A stretch of DNA of 64,000 bases from Pararoseomonas baculiformis (GTDB lineage: Bacteria > Pseudomonadota > Alphaproteobacteria > Acetobacterales > Acetobacteraceae): assembly GCF_017813395.1 (NCBI RefSeq), contig NZ_JAGIZB010000013.1:1-64000 (forward strand), read 5' to 3'. The notes under the pieces are model-generated. The model saw only the letters and a list, made by a program, of their open reading frames with translations, was not told where the DNA came from and did not search any database. Made by a program: the position numbers and the translations under genes. Below are positions 27,855 to 36,055 of the stretch, in pieces. How positions within the stretch are numbered: position 1 is the first letter of the stretch; every line of letters starts with the position of its first letter.

Positions 27855-28901
27855 ATGGCGGTCAAGGTTGCGATCAACGGCTTCGGGCGCATCGGCCGCC
27901 TGGTGCTTCGCGCGGCGCTCGAGAGCGGGCGCGACGATGTCGAGTTCACGCATATCAACGATCTCGGCTCCGTCGAGGCGAATGCGCATCTCTTCCGCTA
28001 CGACAGCGTCCATGGCCGCTTCCCCGGCGAGGTCCGTGTCGAAGGCGACACGATGATCATCTCGGCCGCGGGCCGCACCTACAAGCCGATCAAGGTGACG
28101 GCCGAGCGCGACCCGACCAAGCTCCCCTGGCAGGGCGTGGACGTGGCCGCCGAGTGCACGGGCATCTTCACCAGCTCCGACAAGGCGGCGCTGCTGCTGC
28201 AGTCCGGCCCGCGCAAGGTTCTGGTTTCCGCCCCCGTCACCTGGGCCGAGGCCCATGCGGATGATTCCGCCCAGGCGACCATCGTCTATGGCGTGAACCA
28301 CAAGATCCTGAAGCCCTCGCACCAGATCGTCTCCAACGCCTCCTGCACCACGAACTGCCTGGCGCCGATCGCCAAGGTGCTGCACGAGAAGTTCGGCATC
28401 CTCCGCGGCTACATGGTCACCATCCACGCCTACACGGGTGACCAGAACACGGTGGACACGCTGCACAAGGACCTGCACCGCGCCCGCGCGGCGGCGGTCT
28501 CCGCCATCCCGACCTCCACGGGCGCGGCCAAGGCGGTCGGCCTCGTGCTGCCGGAGCTGAAGGGCAAGCTGGACGGCACCGCCATCCGCATCCCGACCCC
28601 GAACGTCTCCCTCGTCAGCCTGGACTTCGTGCCGGCCAAGACCGAGGGCCTGACCAAGGAGGCGATCAACGCGGCGATGAAGGAGGCTTCGGAGTCGCCA
28701 GAGCTGAAGGGCATCCTGGGCTACAACACCGCCCCCCTGGTCTCCATCGACTTCAACCACGACTCCCACTCCTCCACCTTCGACGCGACGCAGACGCAGG
28801 TGGTCGATGGCGGGCTGGTCCGCGTGATGTCCTGGTATGACAACGAGTGGGGCTTCTCGAACCGCATGAGCGACACCGCCGCTCTCCTCGGCAACCTCTG
28901 A
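27855..28901 (+). CDS. gap: Glyceraldehyde-3-phosphate dehydrogenase, type I
   Basis: A 348-residue NAD(P)-dependent enzyme of glycolysis and gluconeogenesis. The nucleotide motif [14 protein letters not shown] is at about 7-20, the catalytic cysteine in [12 protein letters not shown] (about 158-169), the histidine in [11 protein letters not shown], and the C-terminal [12 protein letters not shown]. All expected residues are present. The ATG at 27855 follows a purine-rich leader (GAGAGAGGGACGG). A strong hairpin with a U-rich tail lies between gap and pgk, so downstream expression may be attenuated. Confidence 0.97.
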   Translation: MAVKVAINGFGRIGRLVLRAALESGRDDVEFTHINDLGSVEANAHLFRYDSVHGRFPGEVRVEGDTMIISAAGRTYKPIKVTAERDPTKLPWQGVDVAAECTGIFTSSDKAALLLQSGPRKVLVSAPVTWAEAHADDSAQATIVYGVNHKILKPSHQIVSNASCTTNCLAPIAKVLHEKFGILRGYMVTIHAYTGDQNTVDTLHKDLHRARAAAVSAIPTSTGAAKAVGLVLPELKGKLDGTAIRIPTPNVSLVSLDFVPAKTEGLTKEAINAAMKEASESPELKGILGYNTAPLVSIDFNHDSHSSTFDATQTQVVDGGLVRVMSWYDNEWGFSNRMSDTAALLGNL

Positions 28902-28909
28902 GACCTTTC

Positions 28910-28938
28910 GGGGGCGCTTCGGCGCCCCCGTTCATTTT
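28910..28938 (+). terminator. Intrinsic terminator/attenuator between gap and pgk
   Basis: GGGGGCGC (28910-28917) pairs perfectly with GCGCCCCC (28922-28929) around a TTCG tetraloop and is followed by GTTCATTTT. This is a stable tetraloop hairpin with a U-rich tail. Because pgk follows in the same direction, it may act as a partial terminator or a messenger-stabilising 3' end rather than a full stop. Confidence 0.75.
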
Positions 28939-28968
28939 CGACGCCCCCTCCTCCCCAGGAAACGACCG

Positions 28969-30165
28969 ATGGCCTCCTTCCGCACCCTCGACCAGCTCGA
29001 TGCCAAGGGGAAGCGCGTGCTGCTGCGCGCCGACCTGAACGTGCCGGTGCGGGACGGGGCCATCACGGACCGCACGCGGATCGAGCGTCTCTCCCCGACG
29101 ATCCGGGAGCTGTCGGATAAGGGTGCGAAGGTGGTTGTCCTCTCCCATTTCGACCGGCCCAAGGGCAAGCGCGTGCCCGAGATGTCGCTGAAGCCGCTGG
29201 CGGAGGCGCTCTCCTCCGTTCTCGGCAAGCCGGTGGCCTTCGCCGATGACTGCATCGGCCCGGAGGCCGAGGCCGCCGTGGCGAAGCTGCAGGACGGCGA
29301 GGTGCTGCTGCTGGAGAACACCCGCTACCATGCCGGGGAGGAGAAGAACGACCCGCAGCTCTCCGCCGATCTGGCGAAGCTCGGCGATGCCTATGTGAAC
29401 GACGCGTTCTCCGCCGCCCACCGCGCCCATTCCTCGACCGAGGGCGTGGCGAAGCTGCTCCCCGCCTATGCCGGGCGGCTGATGCAGGCGGAGCTGGAGG
29501 CTCTGGAGGCGGCCCTGGGCACGCCATCCCGCCCCGTGGTCGCCATCGTGGGCGGGGCCAAGGTCTCCACCAAGCTGGACCTGCTGGGGAACCTCTCGAG
29601 GAAGGTCGATGTGCTGGTGATCGGCGGGGCCATGGCCAACACCTTCCTCGCCGCCCAGGGCCATCCCATGGGCCGGTCCCTGCAGGAGGCGGAGATGCAC
29701 GACACTGCCCTGCGGATCCTGGACGAGGCAAAGGCCGCCAATTGCGAGATCCTGCTTCCGCGTGACCTTGTGGTGGCGGCCGAGTTCAAGGCCAATCCCG
29801 CGACCCGCACCGTGGCGGCCGATTCCGTGCCCCCGGACATGATGGCGCTCGATGTCGGTCCCGACACCATCGCCGCCATCGAGGACCGGCTCCGCAAGGC
29901 CTCCACCCTGGTGTGGAACGGTCCCCTGGGCGCCTTCGAGACGCCGCCCTTCGATGCGGCGACGGTGGCGGTGGCCCAGAGCGTGGCCGGCCTTACCCAG
30001 TCCGCCGGGCTGAAGTCCATCGGGGGCGGCGGCGACACCGTGTCGGCCCTGCGCCATGCGGGCGTGGCCGAGCGCATGACCTATGTGTCCTCCGCCGGCG
30101 GCGCCTTCCTCGAATGGCTGGAGGGCAAGACCCTGCCGGGCGTCGCGGCGCTCCAGCAGGGCTGA
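28969..30165 (+). CDS. pgk: Phosphoglycerate kinase
   Basis: A 398-residue monomeric kinase that makes ATP from 1,3-bisphosphoglycerate. Clear motifs are [14 protein letters not shown] (about 20-33), [10 protein letters not shown] (about 58-67), [13 protein letters not shown] (about 109-121), [15 protein letters not shown] (about 189-203) and the nucleotide loop GGGDTVSAL. Length is normal. It starts 67 bp after gap, behind the hairpin. In many alphaproteobacteria fba follows pgk; here the next gene is an EamA transporter, 25 bp downstream. Confidence 0.97.
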   Translation: MASFRTLDQLDAKGKRVLLRADLNVPVRDGAITDRTRIERLSPTIRELSDKGAKVVVLSHFDRPKGKRVPEMSLKPLAEALSSVLGKPVAFADDCIGPEAEAAVAKLQDGEVLLLENTRYHAGEEKNDPQLSADLAKLGDAYVNDAFSAAHRAHSSTEGVAKLLPAYAGRLMQAELEALEAALGTPSRPVVAIVGGAKVSTKLDLLGNLSRKVDVLVIGGAMANTFLAAQGHPMGRSLQEAEMHDTALRILDEAKAANCEILLPRDLVVAAEFKANPATRTVAADSVPPDMMALDVGPDTIAAIEDRLRKASTLVWNGPLGAFETPPFDAATVAVAQSVAGLTQSAGLKSIGGGGDTVSALRHAGVAERMTYVSSAGGAFLEWLEGKTLPGVAALQQG

Positions 30166-30190
30166 GCGGCACCGCCCCTTCCCCTTGATC

Positions 30191-31060
30191 ATGGACGACC
30201 TGGGCAACCGGAACACCGCCCGGGGCGTCCTGCTGATGATCCTGGGCGTGCTGCTCTTCGCGGCGAATGACACGCTCGGCAAATGGCTCGCCGCGACCTA
30301 TGCGGCGGGCCAGCTTCTTCTGTTCCGCAGCACGGTGGGGTTCCTGGTGCTGCTGCCCGGCCTGTGGCGCTCGGGCGCGCTGCGGCGGCTGCCGGCCCGG
30401 CCCGGGCTGCACCTGCTTCGCGCCGGGCTGGCCGCGGCCGAATCCACCATCTTCTTCGTCTCGATCGCCCTCCTGCCCCTGGCGGAGGTCATCACCTTCT
30501 ACATGGCCTCGCCCATCTTCGTGACGGCGCTTTCGCCCTTCCTTCTGGGCGAACGCGTCGGGTGGCGGCGCTGGACGGCGGTGAGCATCGGGTTCTGCGG
30601 CGTCATCCTGGCGGTTGACCCCCAGGGGCATCTCTCGCCCGCCGTGCTGGTGCCCATCGCGGGCAGCTTCGCCTACTCGCTGTTCCTGATCGCGACCCGC
30701 CGCTTGGCCGGCACGCCCGCGCCGACCCTGCTGGGCTGGCAGTTCCTGGTAGCCATGCTGCTGGGCCTGGTGCTGGTCGGGAAGCAGGAATGGATCACGC
30801 CAGGGCCGCTGGATTTCGCGATGCTGGTGGTTCTGGGCCTCGGTTCCCTTGCGGGGAATGCCTGCGTCACCCATTCACTGCGGCTGGCCCCGGCCTCGGC
30901 GGTCATGCCGCTGCACTACACGCTGATCCCCTGGGGGATGCTGTTCGGCTATCTGTTCTTCGGCGAGGTTTTGACGCCGCTCACCCTGCTCGGGGGCGCC
31001 ATCATCGTCGGGGCCGGCCTGTTCATCTTCTGGCGGGAACAGGCCCTTCGCCGGCGCTGA
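30191..31060 (+). CDS. EamA/DMT family transporter
   Basis: A 289-residue permease with about ten transmembrane helices in two EamA repeats. The first repeat has VLLFAANDTLGKWLAATY and LAAAESTIFFVSIALLPLAEVITFY; the second ends in PWGMLFGYLFFGEVLTP and IIVGAGLFIFWRE. Substrate unknown. The ATG at 30191 lies 25 bp after pgk, and the shared strand suggests read-through from the tkt operon. The 3' end overlaps the convergent metallo-hydrolase gene by 38 bp, so the two messages could form antisense contacts. Confidence 0.87.
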   Translation: MDDLGNRNTARGVLLMILGVLLFAANDTLGKWLAATYAAGQLLLFRSTVGFLVLLPGLWRSGALRRLPARPGLHLLRAGLAAAESTIFFVSIALLPLAEVITFYMASPIFVTALSPFLLGERVGWRRWTAVSIGFCGVILAVDPQGHLSPAVLVPIAGSFAYSLFLIATRRLAGTPAPTLLGWQFLVAMLLGLVLVGKQEWITPGPLDFAMLVVLGLGSLAGNACVTHSLRLAPASAVMPLHYTLIPWGMLFGYLFFGEVLTPLTLLGGAIIVGAGLFIFWREQALRRR

Positions 31061-31883
31061 CCGACACCCGCCTGCCCGCCTGCGCCGGCAGCGCGGGGTC
31101 ATGGGTGCAGAGGATGGTCACCTCCTCCCCATGCTGCCTCGCCAGCTCCTGGAGCATGGCCCGGCTCTGCAGCCGCGCCGCGCGGTCCACCTGCATGACA
31201 TTGGCATAGGCGGCGGAGAGCGGCGGCATGCGCAGGGGCGTGTCGAGTTCGGAATGCATGAACACGGCATCCCCCGCATGCAGGACCCAGCCATCCCCCG
31301 TGCCGAGCGCGACACCGCAGTGACCGGCTGTATGGCCGGGCAGCGGGATGAAGAAAATGGAGGGCGGCAGGCCTTCCAACCCCCGGATGGTGGGCAGGCC
31401 GAACCACATCGGGCCGGGCTGGCTGTATTCCCGCATGGGATGGGCCAGTTGCAGCGGGCGGTAGCGGCCGCGGCCGATCGCGCCTTCCCGGCGGCGGGCG
31501 GCAGCCATCTCGGCCGCATGCACATGCACCTGCGCCCAAGCGAAATCCGTCAGCCCCCCGGCATGATCGAAGTCCAGGTGGGTCATCACGATGTGCCGCA
31601 CATCCCGCGGGTCCAGGCCGAGCTGGCGGACCCGGGCGATGGCGGTTTCATCGGCCTCCAGATGCACCCGGTCCGCATGGTAGAAGGCACGGCTCAGCCG
31701 CGGCACGGGGGCGGTCACGTCCTCCAGGCCGAAGCCCGTATCGACCAGCACCAGCCCGGCCTCTGTCTCGGCCAGGAGGCAGCGGCAGGCGAGATGCGCG
31801 GGGCCGAGCCCGCCCGTCCAGCCATCCCAGAGCCGCCCGCCCAGGGGCCGCATGGATCCGCATTCGAAGGCGTGGATTCGCAT
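31023..31883 (-). CDS. Metallo-beta-lactamase fold hydrolase
   Basis: A 286-residue MBL-fold hydrolase. The metal site is seen as THLDFDHAGG (about 103-112), a His in FIPLPGHTAGHCG, the Asp in LHAGDAVFMHSE, and a later His in ILCTHDPALPAQ. The overall pattern resembles AHL-lactonase-like and AttM-like hydrolases, so a small ester or lactone is likely, but the substrate is unknown. The ATG at 31883 begins MRIHAFECGSM. The gene overlaps the end of the EamA gene and diverges from the iron-type receptor gene at 32023, with the Fur-like box between them. Confidence 0.85.
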   Translation of the reverse strand: MRIHAFECGSMRPLGGRLWDGWTGGLGPAHLACRCLLAETEAGLVLVDTGFGLEDVTAPVPRLSRAFYHADRVHLEADETAIARVRQLGLDPRDVRHIVMTHLDFDHAGGLTDFAWAQVHVHAAEMAAARRREGAIGRGRYRPLQLAHPMREYSQPGPMWFGLPTIRGLEGLPPSIFFIPLPGHTAGHCGVALGTGDGWVLHAGDAVFMHSELDTPLRMPPLSAAYANVMQVDRAARLQSRAMLQELARQHGEEVTILCTHDPALPAQAGRRVSVSAGEGPVPARR

Positions 31884-31948
31884 GCGCGGTTGAACGCGGC
31901 GGAGCGGCCGGGGTTTGGCCCGGCACCGCGCGAGCCGAAGTCGCCTGT

Positions 31949-31976
31949 GCATTTGCGAACAATCCGCATTTGCGAA
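31949..31976 (+). promoter_or_regulatory. Fur-family-like operator upstream of the ABC receptor gene
   Basis: The undecamer GCATTTGCGAA occurs twice, at 31949-31959 and 31966-31976, 17 bp apart. TGCGAACAATCCGCA (31954-31968) also forms a 6-3-6 inverted repeat with one mismatch, the shape of alphaproteobacterial Fur-type sites. It lies 47 bp before the start of an iron-type periplasmic receptor. The role is inferred from shape and position. Confidence 0.5.
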
Positions 31977-32022
31977 TCGGCTGGAAGGCGCTATGCGGCC
32001 CCTCTGTCCTCCGGAGATGCCC

Positions 32023-33057
32023 ATGCTTCCGATCGCGCGCCGGCTCCTCGCCGCGAGCCTTCTTGCCCTCCCCCTCGCCGGCCCCGCCCTGGCGCAGGGC
32101 GAGCTGGCGATCATCGCCCAGCGTCCCGCCTCGCCCGACCAGGAGCCCTTCGCCCGATTCACGCGGGAAACCGGCATCCGCATCACCTTCGTGCCCACTG
32201 CCGGCAACGCGGCCGTGCAGGCCCTCTCCACCACGCCGCGCGGCCCCGGCGACGTGATGCTGGGCACGGATGCCAGCGCGCTGGCGCAGCTTGAGGCGGC
32301 CGGCGTGTTCGAACCCTATTCCTCTGCCGCCACGCAGCGCGTGCCGGTGCGGTTCCGCCATCCCGCCGGCCTCTGGACGGGTGTTTCCGCGCGCGCGCGG
32401 ATCGCGGTGGTGCGCGCCGATGAGCAGAACCCGCCGGGGAGCATGGCGGAGCTGGCGGATCCGCGATTCCGCGGCAAGGTCTGCCCCACCGCTCCCACCG
32501 CCTATAACCTTTCCGTCACAGCCCGCATGATCGGGCTCCTGGGCGAGGAGGGCGCGCTTCGCTGGGCCAAGGGCGTGGCAGCGAACTTCGCGCCGGATGT
32601 GCCGCTGGCCTCCGATTTCACGCAGATCCAGGCCGTCGCGGCTGGGCGCTGCGACGTGGCGATCAGCAACCACTACTACCTGCTGCGGCTCGGCGCTCCT
32701 TCCGCCACGCCGGAACAGCGCCAGGCCGCCGCACGGCTGCGCGTGGCCTGGCCGGACCAGGGCGATGGCCAGCCCGGCGCCATGCTGAACCTGACCGCCA
32801 TCGGGCTGATCAGGAACGCCCCCAACCGCGAGGCGGCGGCCCGCTTCATCGACTTCATGATGACCGAGCAGGCCCAGGCGGAGTTCAGCGGCGGAATCTT
32901 CTACGCCACGCTCCCGGATGCGCCCGTGCCGGAAGCGGTCCGCGCCCTGGGCACGCCGCGCTTCGACGCGACCCCGGTGGCCAGCTATGGCGAACACCGC
33001 GAGGCCGCGGCCCGGATCCTGCGCGAAGCGGCCTGGCCCATGCCGCCGCGGCGCTGA
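32023..33057 (+). CDS. Periplasmic substrate-binding protein of an iron(III)-type ABC transporter
   Basis: A 344-residue secreted protein. A clear signal peptide (about 24 residues, ending ALPLAGPALA before Gln-Gly) is followed by a bilobal receptor of the FbpA type. The late SNHYYLLRLG motif holds the adjacent tyrosines that bind ferric iron in FbpA. VMLGTDASALAQLEAAG and KVCPTAPTAYNLSVTARM match the hinge and ligand regions. The ATG at 32023 has GGAG six bases upstream and is preferred to the ATG at 32017. No permease or ATPase gene lies next to it, so its transporter must be elsewhere. A Fur-like box upstream supports iron control. Confidence 0.83.
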   Translation: MLPIARRLLAASLLALPLAGPALAQGELAIIAQRPASPDQEPFARFTRETGIRITFVPTAGNAAVQALSTTPRGPGDVMLGTDASALAQLEAAGVFEPYSSAATQRVPVRFRHPAGLWTGVSARARIAVVRADEQNPPGSMAELADPRFRGKVCPTAPTAYNLSVTARMIGLLGEEGALRWAKGVAANFAPDVPLASDFTQIQAVAAGRCDVAISNHYYLLRLGAPSATPEQRQAAARLRVAWPDQGDGQPGAMLNLTAIGLIRNAPNREAAARFIDFMMTEQAQAEFSGGIFYATLPDAPVPEAVRALGTPRFDATPVASYGEHREAAARILREAAWPMPPRR

Positions 33058-33076
33058 GCCCGACGGAAATCCTGGC

Positions 33077-33097
33077 GCCCGGCCCTCCCGGCCGGGC
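33077..33097 (+). terminator. Stem-loop after the ABC receptor gene
   Basis: GCCCGGCC (33077-33084) and GGCCGGGC (33090-33097) form a perfect 8-bp stem with a 5-base loop, 20 bp after the receptor stop. No U-tract follows, so it may be a weak or Rho-assisted terminator. Confidence 0.45.
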
Positions 33098-33128
33098 AAG
33101 CTGGTGCGGAAAAGCCTGGAGCCCGCGC

Positions 33129-33329
33129 ATGCCAGCCCCCGCCCCGCTCATGGTCGCCCTGCTTTCCGCGGCCCTGTTCCCCTGCATGGCCGCGGCACAA
33201 TCCCCGCCGGCACCGAGCCCGGCGCCACCCACCCCGGCGCCTTCGACCCAGGCACCGGCCGCGCCCCAGTCATCCCCCATTCCGTCCCGCCGGAGCTGCG
33301 AACGCACGCCGCCCTCCCCTACCTCCTGA
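33129..33329 (+). CDS. Small proline-rich secreted protein (hypothetical)
   Basis: A possible 66-residue protein with a credible signal peptide (PLMVALLSAALFPCMAAA, cleavage near residue 23). A mature part of mostly Pro, Ala and Ser follows, ending with a single Cys and no fold of its own. The ATG at 33129 has GGAG seven bases upstream (33118-33121). It sits between a stem-loop and a convergent dehydrogenase gene. Short Pro/Ala-rich reading frames arise easily in GC-rich DNA, so this could be chance. No family is recognised. Confidence 0.4.
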   Translation: MPAPAPLMVALLSAALFPCMAAAQSPPAPSPAPPTPAPSTQAPAAPQSSPIPSRRSCERTPPSPTS

Positions 33330-33355
33330 GCGGCGGGGCGGGACGGGGCCGTTCC

Positions 33356-34348
33356 TCAGTAGCCCTTGGCGGGATCCACCCGGTTCGGCATGGGCCGCCC
33401 CTCGCGCATGGCGCGCAGGTTCTCGAAGAGGATGTCCAGCGTGCGGTCATTGTACCGCGCGTGGTCATCCGCCGAGACATGCGGCGTGACGACCATGCCC
33501 GGCGTCCGCCAGAGCCGGTGCTCGGCCGGCAGGGGCTCGGGCACGGCCACATCGGTCACGCAGCCTTCCAGATGGCCGGCATCCAGGGCGTCGCACACCG
33601 CGTCCTGATCCCAGACAGCGCCACGCGCGATGTTCACGATCCGCGCGCCGCTGGGCAGCAGGGCAATCCTCTCCCGCGAGAGGAGGTTGCGCGTGCGGTC
33701 CGTGAGCGGACAGGCGAGCACCAGGAACTCCGCCTGCGGCAGCACGCGGTCCAGCGCATCCGTGCTGTGGGTCTCGTCGCAATCCGGGTGATCGCCGGCC
33801 CCGTTGCGCACCCCGATCACCGTCATGCCGAACTGCTTTGCCCGGCGGGCCACGCCGCCACCCAGGGAGCCGAGCCCGACGATCACCACGCGCCGCCCCT
33901 CCAGCGTGGAGGAGAAGCGGGGCTTCCATTCGCCGCGCCGCTGCTGGTCCGCGAAGATGGGCATCCCGGTCTGCAGCATCAGGATCGCCATGATCCCGAA
34001 TTCGCCGGCCTTCTCGGCATGGGTGCCGCGGTTGTTCAGCAGCGCGACGGAATCGGGCAGCCAGTCGAAGGGCGCCGCGCTGTCGACCCCGGCGGAGGTG
34101 CAGGCGATGACCTTCAGCCTCGGGGCAACGCCGGGAAGGGCGCCTGCCGGAAAGCGCTGGCGCAGCGGCCGCACCCAGCTCAGCAGGATTTCGGCCTCGG
34201 GCAGCGCGCTGGCGAAGCCTTCCTCGCTGTCGGCGAAGCTGACCTGGAGCCCGGCCATGTCCGGGCTGCGGGCGATCGCGGCGTCCCACTGGGCCTGCGT
34301 GATCGCGAATTCCGGGTCGTTGGCGGGGTTCTGGACATGGATGCGCAT
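33356..34348 (-). CDS. D-2-hydroxyacid dehydrogenase family protein
   Basis: A 330-residue NAD(P)-dependent dehydrogenase. The Rossmann motif VVIVGLGSLGGGVARRAKQFG is at about 142-162. The substrate Arg lies in IVNIARGAVWDQDAV (about 227-241), the catalytic Glu in the VPEPLPAEH segment, and the catalytic His in VVTPHVSADDH. It reduces a 2-oxoacid such as glyoxylate or hydroxypyruvate, or works in reverse. The ATG at 34348 begins MRIHVQNPAN; an upstream ATG at 34402 would add 18 residues of poor quality. It diverges from the membrane-protein gene at 34426. Confidence 0.9.
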   Translation of the reverse strand: MRIHVQNPANDPEFAITQAQWDAAIARSPDMAGLQVSFADSEEGFASALPEAEILLSWVRPLRQRFPAGALPGVAPRLKVIACTSAGVDSAAPFDWLPDSVALLNNRGTHAEKAGEFGIMAILMLQTGMPIFADQQRRGEWKPRFSSTLEGRRVVIVGLGSLGGGVARRAKQFGMTVIGVRNGAGDHPDCDETHSTDALDRVLPQAEFLVLACPLTDRTRNLLSRERIALLPSGARIVNIARGAVWDQDAVCDALDAGHLEGCVTDVAVPEPLPAEHRLWRTPGMVVTPHVSADDHARYNDRTLDILFENLRAMREGRPMPNRVDPAKGY

Positions 34349-34425
34349 GTCCCAGGCTTTCGCATGGGTGCCACGGGCCGTGAAGGGGTGGCGAAACACC
34401 ACCCGGTGCTGCGCGTTGCGCGATC

Positions 34426-34932
34426 ATGAGCGATCCAGCCTTGGACGAAGCCTCTCGCATCGTCGGCGAGGACCTCGCCTTCCAGCGCAAGGTCTGGCGG
34501 TTCCAGCGCCTGGGCTGGTTCGGCATGGCGGTGCTCATTCTCCTGGCGATGGCCGGCGCCTTCGGCGGCGGGCCACTCTCTTACGCGAGCGCGCGCAGCG
34601 ATGACGGCGCGCTCGAGGTTGCGTGGGAGCGGATCGAGCGTCTTGGGCGCAGCAGCGAGCTTCGCATCCGCATCCGCCAGTTAGCTCCGGGGCCGCTGGA
34701 ACTGCGGCTCGAAGAGGGACTGGTCGAGGATGTCGAGGTCGCTGGGGGGCAGCCGAGACCCGTTTCCGAAACCCGCGCACCTGGCCGGATCGGGATGCGC
34801 TTCGAGCCACCGCCCGGGGAGCAGTGGGCCGAGATCCTGCTGAACCTGCGCGCCACCCGCCCCGGCCTGGTCAGCGGAACCCTGGCCGCGGGCGCATCCA
34901 GGGTGCGGGTGCGCATCGTGGTGCTGCCATGA
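34426..34932 (+). CDS. Hypothetical single-span membrane protein paired with YetF
   Basis: A 168-residue protein with a cytoplasmic N-terminus (about 1-30), one transmembrane helix (GMAVLILLAMAGAFGGG, about 33-49) and an extracytoplasmic domain of about 115 residues rich in beta-type sequence (LEVAWERIERLGRSSELRIR, VRVRIVVLP). No catalytic motif is seen and I do not recognise a named family. It ends 18 bp before the YetF-like gene on the same strand, so the two probably form one unit, possibly a membrane complex. Function unknown. Confidence 0.75.
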   Translation: MSDPALDEASRIVGEDLAFQRKVWRFQRLGWFGMAVLILLAMAGAFGGGPLSYASARSDDGALEVAWERIERLGRSSELRIRIRQLAPGPLELRLEEGLVEDVEVAGGQPRPVSETRAPGRIGMRFEPPPGEQWAEILLNLRATRPGLVSGTLAAGASRVRVRIVVLP

Positions 34933-34950
34933 CGCGGGGCTGAGGCACCG

Positions 34951-35400
34951 ATGGAGAGCGTTCTTCGCGCCCTGGCGATCTATGTCGCGCTGACCCTGAT
35001 GTTCCGCATCACCGGCCGGCGCAGCATGAGCCACATCACCACCTTCGACTTCGTGCTGCTGCTCGTCGTCGGCGAGGCAACGCAGCAGGCCCTGCTGGGG
35101 GAGGACTTCTCGATCACCAACGCCGTGCTGGTGATCGCGACGCTGCTGGGGCTGGACGTCGCGATCCGCTGGATCAAGGCGCGCCACGAGCCGGTGGACC
35201 GCATCCTCGAAGGCCTGCCGACCATCCTCGTCGTCGATGGCCGGCCGCTGCCGGACCGCATTCGCGAAGCACGGATTTCCGAGTCCGAAATTCTTCAGAG
35301 TGCGCGCGAATCTCATGGTCTCACCCGGATGGATGAGATCCGGCTGGCCGTGCTGGAGGTGAGCGGGACGATTGCTGTCATCCCGCGCAGGCCGCAATAG
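34951..35400 (+). CDS. YetF-like DUF421 membrane protein
   Basis: A 149-residue protein of the DUF421/YetF family. It has two or three N-terminal membrane helices (about 5-75, with ITGRRSMSHITTFDFVLLLVVGE in two parts) and a small soluble domain. The soluble domain carries the conserved GLPTILVVDGRPLPD and LTRMDEIRLAVLEVSGTIAV stretches. The length is typical of the short proteobacterial form. Members have been linked to envelope stress and spore coats in other bacteria, but the biochemical role is unclear. It follows the single-span membrane protein and converges with the HD-domain gene 8 bp downstream. Confidence 0.88.
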   Translation: MESVLRALAIYVALTLMFRITGRRSMSHITTFDFVLLLVVGEATQQALLGEDFSITNAVLVIATLLGLDVAIRWIKARHEPVDRILEGLPTILVVDGRPLPDRIREARISESEILQSARESHGLTRMDEIRLAVLEVSGTIAVIPRRPQ

Positions 35401-35408
35401 CGGCGGCT

Positions 35409-35996
35409 TCAGTGCCTGCGCTGGTAGAAGGGCTGGGTGCCCGCCAGCAGCAATGCGCGATCCGTGGCGAAGAAATCGGCGTAGTGCAGGATCCAGGCTT
35501 CCGGGTTCGTGCCGTGGAAGGGCTGGTTGTGGGCATGGGTCGCCACCGTGTGGACCACAAGGTGTGGGAAGCCCATCTCCCGCAGCAGCATCGCGCCCGG
35601 AACGCCATGGGGCAGCTCGCGCGACAGCGGCGACCCACGGACCGCTCCGTCCTCCCGCACATACATCAGCGGCTTGTCCACGTCGTGCAGCATGAGGATG
35701 GCGCCGAGGATGTCGGGCTCGGGCGCCACGCCCCAATCGGCCTCGGCGCGCGCGGCGAGGTCCCAGCCGGTGCGCGTCACATGGTTCACATGGTCCATCA
35801 GCCGGTGCTCGGGGGCGAGGGTCGAATAGGGCATGTCCTCCAGCGAGGCGAAGGGGCTGGAGGTCCAGGCGCTCACCCAGGCCGTGACCACCATCTCCGC
35901 CATCGCGGGCGAGAGGCGGTCCAGCCCGGCGAGCCAGCCGCGCACCGCCGCGCGCTGCGCCGCGCTTCCCTCGTTCCGCGTGATGCCCGTGACCAT
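35409..35996 (-). CDS. HD domain-containing protein
   Basis: A 195-residue protein with the metal-binding HD signature LHDVDKPLMY (about 102-111), an earlier His in HRLMDHVNHV (about 62-71) and later His residues in HTVATHAHNQPFH. HD proteins are phosphohydrolases; the substrate is unknown. The ATG at 35996 has a strong GGGGAGG site, better than the ATG at 36032. It is an isolated gene between YetF and the LysR regulator, with only 59 bp to the latter's stop. Confidence 0.85.
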   Translation of the reverse strand: MVTGITRNEGSAAQRAAVRGWLAGLDRLSPAMAEMVVTAWVSAWTSSPFASLEDMPYSTLAPEHRLMDHVNHVTRTGWDLAARAEADWGVAPEPDILGAILMLHDVDKPLMYVREDGAVRGSPLSRELPHGVPGAMLLREMGFPHLVVHTVATHAHNQPFHGTNPEAWILHYADFFATDRALLLAGTQPFYQRRH

Positions 35997-36055
35997 GGCC
36001 GCCTCCCCGTTCTGAGGCGCATGGCGTTCCATGAGCCGGGCCGCGCGTCCAGCCC

